A DNA stretch of 64,000 nucleotides from Rotaria sordida (GCA_905250125.1 CAJNOL010000072.1:239852-303851); one strand, 5' to 3'; positions 1-12,694 are shown, counted from the first letter of the stretch. Numbers and translations are program-made. Notes: generated by a model not told the origin, from the letters alone.

Positions 1-2261
1 GATCATAGAATATTTGTTACTTTAATCAATTTTCTTTTTCTCAAGAGATGTCCAAAAAAAAAAAGAAAGAATACTTATTTTATTTTATTTTTATCAAGAG
101 TAAAATTTGTTTATGTTATCAAATTTACACTAGAGAATTTTTATGCTTTCATAATCCTCAACTAATCTTTTTATACGCATGACATAAAAACTCTCTTTCT
201 CTTCAATAAAATAGTTCTAGCTTTTAATCATCTTTTCTTCTTCTAGATTGATATTAATTTGATATCTTCAAGGTTTTTGAGCTTATTTAAGATATTGATG
301 AGATATATCATCATTGTCGACAGTTGTAACATACTAGTAGCCTCTATATGTCCATTGTCAATGTCATACAAATACTTGCAAAAAAATGCTCCATTGCCAA
401 TAACAATTGTATTTGTGTCGACATATGACTTTTTTTTTATCATCAGTCAATCACTAAATATATTTATTTTTGATATATATATATATTCAAGACAGAACAA
501 TAAAAACGAAAATAAATATTAAATTAAATAGTCAAATCAAGATTTGATTAATAACACAAATAGATACATAACTTTAAACCTATTCAAAAAAGAAAAACTT
601 GATTTTCAATAATTGAATTATCTATTTATATGTATACATATATGTATATATATATGAGCCCTTTTTTTCTAGCATTTTCCATGTTTTGTTTTGAGCATAC
701 ATTAATGAAAATGATCCCATATATCATTGTATTTCTTTGCTTAATGAAGATAGAAATTTACCGCAAGAATGATTAAAGATTTAATGCATTCTATGAATAG
801 ATTAATACTTAGATGGTTCTTTTTATTTTATTAGAAAGGAGAGGAAATTGTGCTCTATAGCACTTCTTTTTTTACTTCCATAAATCGACCAAGAATAAAG
901 TCTATTCTTTTTCTGTTTGGATTTATTCATGCGACAAGAAATCAATTATCGAATGACGAAAATAAAATTATCGTGAAGTGGAAATATCTGAAAATAACAA
1001 TTTTGTTTTAATCCTTTATTCATGTACTAATTAAAAGATTAATTTATGAAGGATTTTGACTATCAAAAAATATCATAGGCTTAAGATTTATCTTTTTGAT
1101 AAATCTAAATAATTAATATATACTCGTAGACGAAGTTGCAATTTTCAATTAGTATAATTAATGTTCTTATTGATGGATAGACATATTCGATAAAAACAAT
1201 TCTGGAACAAAAAGAAACGTTATTTTGTATTTACACATGTTTGTAAACAAAGAAAAAAACAAAATTGTTTTTTCTAATTGATTAACCCTTTGACAGCGAA
1301 GCCGATAACTTTATAGTTTCAAAATATGATGAGAGGACGAAGCCGAAATATTAAAAAAACACGTCTTTTCAATATTTGTTGTGTCCTGATATAGATGCCA
1401 CTGATAACAACATTGCATCTTTAAATCAAGTCTAAGTACAAAAATTATGATCGCCAATAATTTTCAACGTATACTATGTTAACAAGAGATTTTTACTTTA
1501 TATGTTATTAAAAAAAAAAGTCGACCGTCAAAGGATTAAACTGAGATAATTGCACAAGCAAAATGATTACATCAAACTACAACGAGATATTTTTGATTAT
1601 CATATCCAATCTGTCATTAAAAAAAATATATCATTATATAACGATTATACTATAGAATCCATAGGAAACGACTAAGTCTTTCTATTTATCGTAAAACAAA
1701 AAAAAAACTTAATTTCAAATTATAATAATAAAATTAAATTGAAAATAATAGACTACAAATAAACTCTTTCAAGCGCTATCATATAAAGTCGTATTATATT
1801 TATATACTTCCATATGATGTTTTCTTTCTTTTAAAGAAAAGGATGTGCCACAATTGGTGTTTATTATAAGATAATAATATAATGTACATAGCGATCGGCA
1901 AATGGCATCAATCTATATTCTATATAAAATACATATTATCGATAATGACATCCACTGAATATGTATATACGTATGCATAGAACAAGATATATGAATTTCA
2001 TTCAAATAGATATTTTTTTAATGTGAATTATCTAGAAAAACTACTTGGAATCATATAGTGATTATCATTCAAAACAGATTAAGATGTTTTTTTTAGATAT
2101 AAATTATATAGTTAACTTCGATATCGATGAAAATATTGTCTAAACATATGATGATGTTTTTATCGACATAATAGAAGAATAAACAAAAGTGACATCCTCG
2201 ATGACATTTCTTTGTATGACGTAGATATCAAGTTCTTTCTTTTTTTTATTTGAAATAAAAA
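1..2261. other. Gene-poor AT-rich intergenic region
   Basis: No supported gene. Open frames here are short, low in complexity and have no recognisable protein family or splice structure. The only structured object I see is the TTAA-flanked inverted-repeat element at 1282-1539, listed separately. Confidence 0.6.
1282..1539. mobile_element. piggyBac-like MITE with TTAA target duplication
   Basis: A 250-bp non-coding body (1286-1535) is flanked on both sides by TTAA (1282-1285 and 1536-1539). The left end reads CCCTTTGACAGCGA and the reverse complement of the right end reads TCCTTTGACGGTCGA, an imperfect terminal inverted repeat. TTAA duplication plus a CCCTTTG-type terminus is the known hallmark of the piggyBac superfamily. 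There is no transposase, so this would be a non-autonomous copy. The family call is inferred from the ends alone. Confidence 0.6.
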
Positions 2262-4576
2262 TTAAACATTAACATCATTAGTATTAGTATTAGTATTATT
2301 CTTATTAACATCATCATTATTATTATTATTATTATCATTATTATTATTATTATTATTATTATTAATATTATCGTTCTCTTCATTTTCTGAACAATTTTCA
2401 GTTTTATTTATTGTTCTACCATTAGCATTAGTTTCAATAATTTGTATTAATTTTCTATGTTGATGTCTATAATGTTGTCGTTCTTCTGATATTGTTGTTG
2501 CTAAAATAACTGTTATACGGTACCATTGAAGTATAATAATAAGACCATTTTTTGATGTAAAAAATACAGTTGAATATGAGAATATACGATAATGAAATAA
2601 AAGTATTGCACGAAATGTAAAAAATGGTATATCTTGAAGAAATAATGACATTAACATTCCCCAAAAATCTGATGGACTACAAAGAAATCGTCGTTCTTGT
2701 TCTTGTTCTTGTTTTAAAATTAGACGATTCTGTCGACCACGTGATACAGTAAATGCAAGACAAAATTGTAATAAACTTAATGTCCAAAAAAGTAAAACTA
2801 AAATACTTAATGTTATATTTGTTCGAACCTTCAATTAATAAAAAAAAAAAAAAACGTTAGTTTTAAATACGTTTATTTAGTTCAATTCATACTTTTTTCT
2901 CCTTAAATACTTCAAAAAATTCAACTATATCAGCAGCAATACCAATATAAACCTATGAAAAAATAAAAGAAAAAAAAAACAAGGAATTCATATTTGATCA
3001 TAATTATTGTTCTTTTTCTTTTGTTTACTAATAATAATTGTGAAAGTTCTTCACGAGTTAATTCACCTTTTGGTAACAACCAACGACTTAGAATAAGTAC
3101 AAGTAAAGTCGTTTGTTCAATAATCATATGCCAATCTGCTATTGATAAATGTGTATTTAACTAAAAAATAGTCAATAAGATTTTCTTAGATAGTAGAAAT
3201 GGTTTTCCATTCGAAGAGTTTTAATCAAATTCATATTATCTCTTATCTGATTTCCATTTTGTTCTAACAAATAATTGAATTATTCTATGATTAATTCTTT
3301 TATAAGAACGGAAATGATGTTTATAGAAAATATTTTATGATCATATGAACTATGTTTCTTTCTTACTAAACTAATCTATATTTTCTTAATCATTCTTGAA
3401 GGAAATCAACGAGATAGTCACACAACCATAATTTTACTATTAATAATTCAGTCAGCAGTGTCACATTGAATAGCAAATAAACGGAAACCATTCTGGCAGG
3501 AAATAATGGCCTCTATCATCGCTGTATTATATGGAGCTAGCAAGCGATGCAAAAAATTTGCCAGTTTATATTTGTAAAGCAACTAAAACCTTTCAATTTG
3601 ATTAAGCTAATCACTGTTTGAAAGGCTTTTTTTGTCGTGGAATAAAAGAATTTCTCAATAAATGACTAAGAAAGTTGAATTCCTCTTGAAAATAATCAAA
3701 AACAAAAACGATCTTCCTATCGTTGTCGTCACTAAAAATCATCATGAATTGATTTTTAAAATAGATTTTACTTTTGACATAAATTCTTGTGGTGTTTTGA
3801 GAAATTTTTCCAATGTTAAGTCCTCTGTCTTCGTTATTGGTAATACTGTTGAATTAATATGTTTTTTCTTAGCTGCTAGTGCACGTTGATTTATCATTAA
3901 TTTTTCTTTTGAATCACTAATATCTCCATCAAAATCAACTCTATATCGATTAGCTAAAGATTTAAATTCAAATCGACGTTGATTTTTTAATGACATTTTT
4001 GTTTGATTTGATAGTAGTAATGATGAACGAAAACTATAATTTAATTCTAATAACCATATACAAGGTACAATGGCAATTAAATAAGCAAATGCTGATGAAC
4101 AAAACCTTTTGTTTAAAAAAAAAAAATCAATAAAAATAAAAAGACAAACATGTTTTCTTTACCATTTATTTTCATATCCTTTTCGTCTATAAACCATTAC
4201 ATAAGTTTCAATAAGAAGAAAAATAAGTAATAAAAGTAAATACCAATAATAAACTTGTTTTGTTTCTTCGACAAGACGCCAAACAGTAACTATAGTTGAA
4301 AGAATAAATATAATACGAACAAATATTGCTTGAATAATTGTACATGATTCTTCAATTAATTGTATTAAATGTTGACAACGTTGAGAAGTTTTTATTTTAT
4401 TTGCTAATGAATATCGATTTGAATCTGTCGATAAAGAAAGACTTGATCCATGATGATATTCATAAATATTTTTTTGCTAAAAAAAAAATAACTAAAATTT
4501 TTCTTTTTAATTAAAAATAATTCCTACTTACTAATATATCAATACTATGACGAACACGTCCCAATGGAACAAGCAT
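2262..4576 (-). CDS. TMEM26: Transmembrane protein 26 (TMEM26)-like protein
   Basis: Six exons on the minus strand: 4576-4532, 4476-4163, 4105-3772, 3160-3029, 2952-2893 and 2828-2262. They join in frame to 483 aa. All introns are GT-AG; intron 3 is long (611 bp), the others are 52-76 bp. Diagnostic stretches match the TMEM26 family: YENKW followed by AYLIAIVPCIWLLELN; LLVLILSRWLLPKGELTREE and LSQLLLV; and, near the C-terminus, FWGMLMSLFLQDIPFF and KNGLIIILQWYR. Several hydrophobic segments fit the multi-pass topology known for this family. Its molecular role is poorly understood in any animal. The N-terminus is longer than in vertebrates and begins with a polar stretch. The tail is almost pure Asn/Asp/Thr, encoded by the ATT microsatellite at about 2280-2365. 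Start chosen at the ATG heading exon 1. Confidence 0.9.
2280..2365. repeat. ATT/AAT trinucleotide microsatellite inside TMEM26 last exon
   Basis: Imperfect (ATT)n on the plus strand, read as AAT (Asn) on the coding minus strand. It gives a poly-Asn/Asp tail of about 30 residues at the TMEM26 C-terminus. It is likely length-polymorphic. Confidence 0.85.
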
Positions 4577-7301
4577 TTTGATTTTTTTTTTTGGATAATC
4601 AACTATTCAAATATCTAATCGATCTACATTTTTTTTTTATGTTTTCTTCTCAGCATGAGAATATTTATTTTTGAAAACATTTATTCAGCATAAGAAAAAG
4701 ACACAGTAGGATATAACCAGAAATTCATTAGAAGATTAAAAAAAATTATTAGTTGTTAGCTGTTTTTCTTTTGTTCTTATATAATAATAGATTTCATTTA
4801 TTATTTATTAGATCAAATAAATTCAAGTGATAAAACAACAACAACAAAAAAATAAAGTCGAACAACAATATCTAAATTGCGAACAATAATGAAGCCAATT
4901 ATCAGAAAACAGTTTATCAAATTATGCTATTTTCATTTGTATTAGATTTCTAAATTGTGATCATGTTGATTACAAGTTCTGTTCTATTGATAATATAAGA
5001 GCGAAACCATGTCGCACTATTGCCAATCAGAGAATGGCTAATCAGTTAAGTTTCAAACTATCGACAGTTTTTATTCCATTCAAATTACATGGATACAAAG
5101 TAAAAGTCATATTATATTTTAAACTATGAATACAAATTTTACTTTCTCCACACATGAAAAGGCCATTTTATACAATAATTATTTATATAGATTAAGACGT
5201 GACAATTAGAACGATTCACGAGGGACGGTTCCCAACTGATCAATGCCATTTTCAATGATATTTTATCTATATGTTGGGAACAGTATTTTAAGAAAAATCC
5301 TAAGAGGATTTGTGCCCATGGATCTTCCTTCGAAGGTTATGATTATTTTACTGATTTTTCCATCTAATACAAGGTATGTAGAGAAGAATTGAACAACGGA
5401 ATTTCAATCTGAATTTTTGCTCATATGTAGTTCTTGTGATCATTATAATACTCTAAAAGTTTCAGTGGAAAAAACTGTTTTCCTTCTGGAGATATTGATT
5501 CTTAAAAACTTGTCTTATTATCTATAAAGTTCTGAAAGATTGACTTTTTTAAAAATTGAATATCTTCAAAAGAAATCATCTTTTTTTCTACTCAAACTTT
5601 TAGAGCGTTATAACGACCACAAGAACTACATATGAACAAAATTTCAGATTGAAATTCCGTTGTTCGATTTTTCTCTATATACCTTGTATTAGGTGGAAAA
5701 ATCCGTAAAGTGATCATAACCTTCGAAGAAAGACCCATGAGCACAAACCTTCTTGGAATACTGTTCCCAACATATAGACAAAATATCATTGAAAACGGCG
5801 TGAATCAGTTGGAGACCTTCCGTCATCAGTCATTTATGTCTAAAGTTTCAAATCTTGTTTTCGTGCGATTACTTAAAAAATAATGTAGTTATCAAATCAT
5901 AATCCTGATCACAAACAATCAGAAAATGTTCAAACTATATTATCCAGTCTGAAACAAGGACTGAACATAGGTCAGAGTGAAAGTTCAGAAACAACCCACA
6001 TTCGAACACTTTTCTGTTCATTGATTTCATTTTTGTTCGCAATTTGAAAGCTACGAAAAGAATGTTCATTCAGCTCAGTTTGACATAAATTTTTTATTTA
6101 CGATTATTTAGTTTCCATTTGACTGTGATAACCAACGCAACATAATATCTGCAAAATAGTTTGTTAGTAAACGTTGATTCCTGTCTTAAAACAAATCTAA
6201 AGTTTAAAATTGATGCTGAACAAGTTTATGTCCAAAATAATGATAATCTTATAAATTCGTCGTTGAAATATATGGCCTCTCTGTTTTTTTTCCAAGTATT
6301 ATCATTTAAATTGCTTATACAATTTTTTTTTGTAATAAAAATCGAAAATCTAATTTTTCATTTTCTTGAGACTCCTAAAATTGAATCTTTATCTTTCAAA
6401 AACGTTTTTTTTTCGTTTAACATGACATTTGAAGTGAGTAGTTCGTCTTTCTGAAAATTTAAAAAACATCACTTGTCTTTATTTTTTTTGTAAAGCTGCT
6501 ATTGTATTTAACCATTTGATAAGTTGATGCCCTTTTCAAATAATTCAGTATACATATCCTAAAGTATGATATGAAAAATGAAACAAGATCAAAATGATTT
6601 CATACGACATTGGTTTTGTTATATGAAAAATTTTGATTGGTGAATTGATGAATAATTTGTTTTATTGACTGAGAGTTAAACATCTTATTTGTTCAAGAAC
6701 CATTAAAATGATAAAGAATTTTTAATCTAAACATTTGAAACTTAGCTCAAAACATAATTTATTTTTTCAAAAAAATTTATTATTCAATAATTTATTGATT
6801 ACAAATGAACTAAAATATTATTTGATTACCTTTTATGGTTCTCATAATGATCTGTCGTGGTGAAACATACGCACAGAAAGGAGTAGATAAATCAATAAAA
6901 TTCTATTTGAAGAAAAAAAGTAAATAAAAACAAAAATTAACTTATGATGATTTCTGCTTTTTTTTTCCTTTTTGAATATTTGTATTTAATGGTGCCAATT
7001 GACATAAACGTTTGACTTAATCCGCAAAATTTAAAAGAAAAAAGAAAACAAAGAAAAAACAGAATTCATGATATATGTGTTTACCATACATAACTCATTC
7101 GTCTGGATTTGATAATAATAATAATCTTTGTTCAGGCACATTGCCTATATATATATAGATATATACATACATACACATATTTTTTCAGACTGCTTTATTA
7201 AACACTACAACATATCTGATAAAGTTACGAAGAAAAAATTAAAACAAAAACAAGAAAGTTCATTCACCGAATGATAGAAATGTTTGCTTTGTTAAATTGA
7301 C
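4577..7301. other. Intergenic region with a foldback repeat
   Basis: No supported gene. The open frames at 5592-5789 and 6161-6454 have no recognisable domains; the first lies inside an arm of the inverted repeat at 5221-5818. The rest is AT-rich and unstructured to my eye. The stretch 6850-7200 holds short homopolymer runs and TA/CA tracts only. Confidence 0.55.
5221..5818. repeat. Long foldback element (about 220-bp inverted arms)
   Basis: The segment 5221-5455 is closely matched by the reverse complement of 5600-5818. Shared landmarks are ATATTTTATCTATATGTTGG (right arm: TATTTTGTCTATATGTTGGG), CTTCGAAGGTTATGAT, AACAACGGAATTTCAATCTG and CATATGTAGTTCTTGTG. The spacer is about 145 bp. There is no coding capacity. 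This looks like a non-autonomous foldback/MITE-type DNA element, or two copies of one repeat inserted head-to-head. The outer ends are not sharp enough for me to name a superfamily. Confidence 0.75.
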
Positions 7302-7845
7302 TTACACAAGGAAGACAATAATTGGTATATTTTGTTCATTGTCATCACTAAAGTTCATATGTTATAAAACCGAAGTGTCCAAAAGAAAAAAAAATGTATT
7401 TTTTTTTTGTTTTCTTTCAATACCTGGATGTTACTTTAACAGAATTGAGTTCACGAAGAAATTGTAATACATCATTATCATTTTTTATATCATAACATTT
7501 ATCCATAAGACTTGTAGATTTTTTAATTATTGGTTGAATTTCATGATCATCAGATGATAATTTTCGTTTGTTGGTATCGATTGTTGAAAGTGGTGATAAT
7601 GAACATTTATATGTTTGATTAGTAGAAGAAGAAGAAGAATATGAACAATCAGAATCTAATAAATCACATACAAGTGTATATGTTCGTTTAAGTAAAACTT
7701 GTTTATATAAAACTTGTGAACGTTCTCGACGAAGTTGTTTTTGTTTTGTTGTTGTTAATTCAAGAATATTTTGAGCTTCAGAATAATCAATACGTGAAAC
7801 AAGTGGATTTGAAGAAAATGATAAGCATTCATTTTGTCGAGGCAT
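7302..7845 (-). CDS. Uncharacterised 155-aa basic, Ser-rich protein
   Basis: Exon 1 is 7845-7424; a GT-AG intron of 76 bp leads to a short exon 7347-7302 ending LPIIVFLV-like hydrophobic residues and a stop. The join keeps frame (155 aa). If the intron is not used, the frame stops seven bases into it and gives 142 aa. The middle (about residues 33-60) is a charged helix rich in Lys/Arg/Gln followed by hydrophobic residues (RRERSQVLYKQVLLKRTYTL). Then comes a Ser-rich low-complexity run and a KRKLSSDD stretch. I considered a SERTA-type helix but the match is too weak. No signal peptide or membrane segment. Function unknown. Confidence 0.55.
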
Positions 7846-8369
7846 TGTTGGTTTTTTTTTGTCTTTATTCTTGTAATTTTATCAAGCAATGTTAGACAGA
7901 AGAATTTAACATAGCAACTATTGCGCGTTGTGAAATAATTATTTATTGACTTGAATAAAATACATCGACATGGAGGATAATTGATCAATATGGCGATATT
8001 GAATTTTTTCTTATTAGAATAATGATAAATAAAGTTTTTAAAATTATTTTAAAATCTATTTTTATATAAATTTATTTGAAAATTTCCAGATTTTGCTTTT
8101 TTTTTAGCGACATCTATAGAATTGAATCTTTCTTACAACAGAATTGTTTTTTTTCAGTGAACATTCACTTTTCTTTTTTAGTGAATATTACTTGTGAGAG
8201 TTGAATAGAAATAGTTTCATTGAATATTTTAGAACCAATAGTTAAGAGCAACATCAGCCGGTGTTTTTACGAATAATTAAGCATTGGATATCAAAATGAA
8301 ATATCGGTCGTTTGTATATATATTGCTATCATTCTTTCATAAAATTGTGGTCGACAATCATACAAAAGA

Positions 8370-9036
8370 ATGAATAGTAGCATATGGATACAACTTGTTA
8401 CACTAATTGTTTGTATAATAATAGTTGCATGTAAAGATTATTATGAGATATTAGGCGTAAAACGAGATGCTAGTGATAAAGAAATTAAACGACGTTTTCG
8501 TCAATTAGGTATGAAAATACCATTTTTTAGAAAATGTTTTTCTTTGGTAAAAATATTTTATTTAATTTTTAGCTTTAAAATATCATCCAGATAAAAATAA
8601 AGATCCAAAAGCTGAAGACAAATTTCGTTCCATAGCTGAAGCATATGATATATTAAATGATCCAACTAAACGTGAACAATATGATTGGCACGGTCATGAA
8701 TCATTTACATCATCAAATTCAAATCATTATTCAAATTTTCATTTTAATATGAATGATTTTTTTCAACATTTTGATTCAGACTCATCTGATTTTTATCAAG
8801 CTGATCATAATCATTTTGGTTTCAATTTTGATTCATTGTTTGATAATGAAGATGATAGTTATGAAACAGATTATTATTCTAATGGAAATTATTTTGATTT
8901 TGGTGATTTTGGTAGTGATTTATTTGATAGAAGTGATAATATGTATGTTCACACATCGGATTCTTCTCAACGACATTGTCGAACGTATACAACAAGACAA
9001 GGAAATACAGTATCGACCGTAACAGAGTGTTCTTAA
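8370..9036 (+). CDS. DNAJB9: DnaJ homolog subfamily B member 9 (ERdj4), ER J-protein
   Basis: Two exons, 8370-8508 and 8573-9036, with a 64-bp GT-AG intron; product 200 aa. Residues 1-21 form a hydrophobic signal/anchor ([18 protein letters not shown]). A J domain follows directly ([20 protein letters not shown]) with the catalytic HPD in [16 protein letters not shown], then the closing [18 protein letters not shown]. The linker is Asp/Asn/Phe-rich instead of the Gly/Phe region of classical J-proteins. The last 20 or so residues ([20 protein letters not shown]) match the conserved DNAJB9 tail, which separates it from other ER J-proteins. Known role of the family: co-chaperone of BiP in ER-associated degradation and repression of IRE1 in the unfolded protein response. 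The overall order is complete, and the length is close to the vertebrate protein. Confidence 0.93.
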
Positions 9037-9728
9037 ACTTATGTTCATGATTTTTATTGTATTTTATTTTATTTATCTATTTTGTCTTTAAAAAAAGGAT
9101 TTATCTGTAGATAAACATAAATCTTTTTGCAAATAACAATCTATCTTATTATATGTCTTTTTCGAATCTTATTAATTTAAATCCTGATCTATATTCCAGT
9201 GTCATAAAATATGTCATGATTTTAAAAAAGTATGATTCGGTATGAATCGATCTTCAGGCATCACTCTCGATTAGTCTAATCAAATAAAAAAGTCACGACG
9301 AATAATATCCTTTTAAAGTAAACTAACCTTTATCACGATGTCATTATTAATATAGCATAAGAAAAAACACACATGACTATGAGCGTGGGTGGAGAAAAAT
9401 AATATAAAAATTTGCTTTAAAAACAATATTAATCTGTTTGTAACATGTGAAAAGGATTAATATAAGATAATTTTATCATGAAAATGTACTTACGATACAA
9501 ATAGATAGTTTCAGGTACGTTTTTTTTTAATTATATTTTAATAAAAATTCATTTTTGTAATTTTTCGATTAAATAGTAATTTATTTGAATTATTAATATT
9601 CAACATAATAGCAGAAGAAATTTTTTTTTTCGCTTTTGAAAGACACAATTCAAATTATGTTTTTTAAACAGTTAGTCAATGTCTTTGTTTTATCATTAGA
9701 TTAATTTCCTTGTAATCTTTATGTTAAT
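9037..9728. other. Intergenic region between convergent genes
   Basis: AT-rich spacer between the 3' ends of DNAJB9 (+) and the Ser/Pro-rich gene (-). Only 3'UTR-like sequence and homopolymer runs are visible. Confidence 0.5.
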
Positions 9729-10366
9729 TTATCGTTTCTTTTTTACTGTATGATTTGATGGCATAGGTAACTGTAAATCATTCTTTTGAGATGGTGAAGG
9801 TAAATTTGATGGTGTAGTCGGTTTAAAGTACATTGGTGAAGAAAATATCATATCCAATGATGTTGGTGTTTGAACCGATGGTGATAAAGGTGTTCCATAA
9901 ATGTATCGATGTTTTTGTTTTTTACATATTTCATTTGCTTTTTTTTGATGCCATCTATTCATAAGTTCAGCATGACTCATTGGACGTTGAATTGAATTGA
10001 TACTACTTTGAGTAATTGATGAAATTATAGATGATGGAGTTTCTGGTGAAATATCTAATTGTTCATTTGGACTCATTAACGTTTGTGATATACCAGTAAT
10101 ATAACGTTCAGCTGGACTTTGAGGATAAGTATTATTTAAATATATTGGTAATGTTAAATGACGACGAATATTTGATTTTTGTTGATTTGTTGAATCTATA
10201 GGCGTTGGTTGAGATAATGAACTTTGAAATCTCGTTCTGTTTAACAACAACGAAAAAAAAATGAACTAATCATTTTTTTAAAAATTAAATTTATTTACGA
10301 TGACACTTGTTGCTTGGTTGATGACGTAGGTTCTTTACGTGTAGATATTGTATTTCGTTGTGCCAT
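9729..10366 (-). CDS. Uncharacterised Ser/Pro/Thr-rich protein, 191 aa
   Basis: Two exons, 10366-10299 and 10236-9729, joined by a 62-bp GT-AG intron in frame. There are no signal peptide, membrane segment or known domain. The protein is disordered in character with many Ser-Pro and Thr-Pro pairs (YPQSPAERY, ISPETPSS, GTPLSPSVQTPTS, SSPMYFKPTTPSN, LPSPSQ), typical of proline-directed kinase targets. The only less disordered patch is around PMSHAELMNRWHQKKANEIC, followed by a basic run KKQKHRYIYGTPLSP. It ends in a basic KKKR. A nuclear or cytoskeletal regulatory protein is possible but not shown. The start is the first ATG of the upstream exon, with a good reading frame through the intron. 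Confidence 0.65.
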
Positions 10367-12694
10367 TGAATTGATATATTATTTGAAGACCGTGTATACC
10401 AATCAATTCTGTATATGTATGCAATAATGATTGGAAAGAAATCGAATATAATCCCTGAATATGTTTTTTTTTTTCTTCTAATATTATGTTAATTATGTAG
10501 TATACATCGAGAGAGTATAGTTGTTTATGTAAAAAGAAAATTTAAGTTTTTTTGATGTACATAGTTATTTTTATTTTTTTTGTAAGGATTCACTCGTTTA
10601 AGATGGATGTAGATATTCAGTTGTAATTCTAACCTAATCAAATATAAAGAAATAAAAAGCGATTAATGTAATGTAAAAAAAAACATGTCTATACTTTGGT
10701 TTATATATTCTTTTGATATTAACGATAGCTAGGATTATTCCCTTATCTTGTTGTGGTGCACTCTGTGTTGTTTCTACTACATATTCATCATTGTTTTTAT
10801 CGCTGGATTTTATTGACTCATGTTTCAATGACGACATATATTTTTTTTTTGCTTTCATTTTCTATGAGCAATATTTGCACTTGTCTGATGTATTATGTCA
10901 TAATGGCTCTTTTTAATTTTCTGCTATTATAGAGAAGTGATGCGTGGTATTTAACTGTCATCGAACGTTTTTTTTTCGTCGAAAGAATAAGGGAAAAAAA
11001 AAGAAAAAAAGAAGTAATAAATATTAGTGATGTATAAATATCATAAAATACATGGAAAGATTTTCATATTTAATTGGACATGTACACTATCGGATACTTT
11101 ATATATATACAGGATGGCCCAAAAGTCACGCACCGGAAAAGAAATTGAATATCTCCATAACGGCTCTAGCAAACTGGCTGATTTTTTTACCACTAGTAAA
11201 CGCATATTTACACTCCATATCCATAAAGACAAGGCGAGAGTGAGTCCTTTTTTTAAATGTCACTATTGACTTTAATCAAAAAATTTTAATTTTTCACAGA
11301 TGGAAAAAAAACAATGTAATGGATGGCGCAAAAGTCACTTTACCGAAAAAAAGTTGAATATCTCTATTATGGCTCGAGCAAACTAGCTGATTTTTTTATC
11401 AATGCTAGAGGCATGTTCAAGATTTATATCCATAAAGACATGCCTAGAGAGATCCTTTGTTAAGTATGTTGTTTTTTTTCATCTGTAAAAAAAAGTAACA
11501 TTTTTTTGTTGCGATTAATAGTGATACTTAACAAAGGACTTCTCTAGGCATGTCTTTCCGGATATAAAGCTTGAACATGCCTCTAGCATTAATAAAAAAA
11601 TCAGCTAGTTTGCTCTAGCCATAATAGAGATATTCAATTTTTTTCGGGTGCGTGACTTTTGGGTCACCCTATATATATATATATCGATAATAAAACATGT
11701 GCATAAATAATTCAATTTTTTTTAAGATTGATTGACATTATAAAAAGAAACAATTAGTATAATAGTCGTTTGATATATAACTATACTTTCATTTCAATGA
11801 ATTGTTATTTAAGTTTTTAGGTATGTGTATTAAAAATCACTAATCTACTAAATCAGTACTGTGAGAATTATTTAATCATTACCATTTATTAAGCAATAGG
11901 ATTGTCAGTCAAGGTCAACATGTTCTATCCTTACATTTCTTCTCAAAATAACGTTCTCTATTGCATTTTATTCCTATGACGAGTTATATTCTTTACATAA
12001 TTATGTCATGTATTTTGAAGTGAATAAAAACATAATATATGGAGTGAATATTTATTTGCATGACTATGAGAAGCTACCTACGTACTTTCAGTATGTAAAA
12101 CAGACATTAACAGTATCAAACCAAACACATACTCATTCTAACTAAAATACGAACGATGCGTTGTTTTTTTTAATATAAGTATAGGTCATAATCATGGGGA
12201 GCGTGTTTTATCGGTACCTTGTTAGAAAAAAAAATTTCTCATGTGCACGGTGGAAATGTTCTTTTCCTCTAGTTAAGTTTTCTGCCTCAAATAACACAAT
12301 GACAGTCTCCGAGAAAGCATTTTTTAAAAATCTATTCGGATTAGTTCAATGAGTCATTATTAACTTGTTGTTCGAATCGCATAGAGCAGTAATATATTAG
12401 TATTATTTTCTTTCAATAAACTTTTCAAATGTCTACGTCTTCCAGAATGTTGAGTATTTGATTTGATCATTTGCGTTAGAAATTTTTTGTCTGGGTAAAT
12501 TATTCTTTTTTATTGATTCTTGTCCATGCTTCATTTTTTTATTTTATTAATTCAATACTTGTCCACAATTTGTAGGAAGAAAAAGAAAAGACAAAGCAGC
12601 TTGAAAACATAATTTAAAAAACAACGTCAATACCTTTACATTGTACTGATTATATCAAACCAAAAGTATATTACGTTTTCTTTTTACGCCGATT
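10367..12694. other. Intergenic region with a mariner-like foldback
   Basis: No supported gene. A 74-codon frame at 10634-10858 (-) has no recognisable domain or splice partner. The only clear structure is the inverted-repeat cluster at 11109-11675. From 11700 to 12694 the sequence is AT-rich with no repeat or frame I can support. A short promoter/5'UTR for the gene starting at 12695 presumably lies at its right end. Confidence 0.55.
11109..11675. mobile_element. Nested Tc1/mariner-like foldback MITEs
   Basis: Three copies of one terminal sequence lie here: at 11109 (AGGATGGCCCAAAAGTCACG), at 11321 (ATGGATGGCGCAAAAGTCAC), and inverted at the right end, ending near 11675 (reverse complement AGGGTGACCCAAAAGTCACG). 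Each continues into a shared block containing GAATATCTC, AGCAAACT and GCTGATTTTTTT. The inner pair (about 11322-11470 against 11525-11675) makes a 350-bp foldback with a loop of about 55 bp. The outer left copy (11109-11225) is more diverged. Flanking TA-rich tracts fit TA target sites. No transposase is present. Confidence 0.75.

Noticed and set aside
243..522. Small frames on both strands
   Set aside because: AT-rich, no start context, no domains, opposite-strand overlap.
10634..10858. 74-codon minus-strand frame with a hydrophobic end
   Set aside because: No domain, no splice partner, and the hydrophobic tail comes from T-rich sequence; not enough to support a gene.
11027..11269. Frames across 11027-11269 on both strands
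   Set aside because: They lie within the transposon terminal repeats.
12360..12385. GTTCGAATC resembling a tRNA B box
   Set aside because: No A box, no cloverleaf and no acceptor stem around it.
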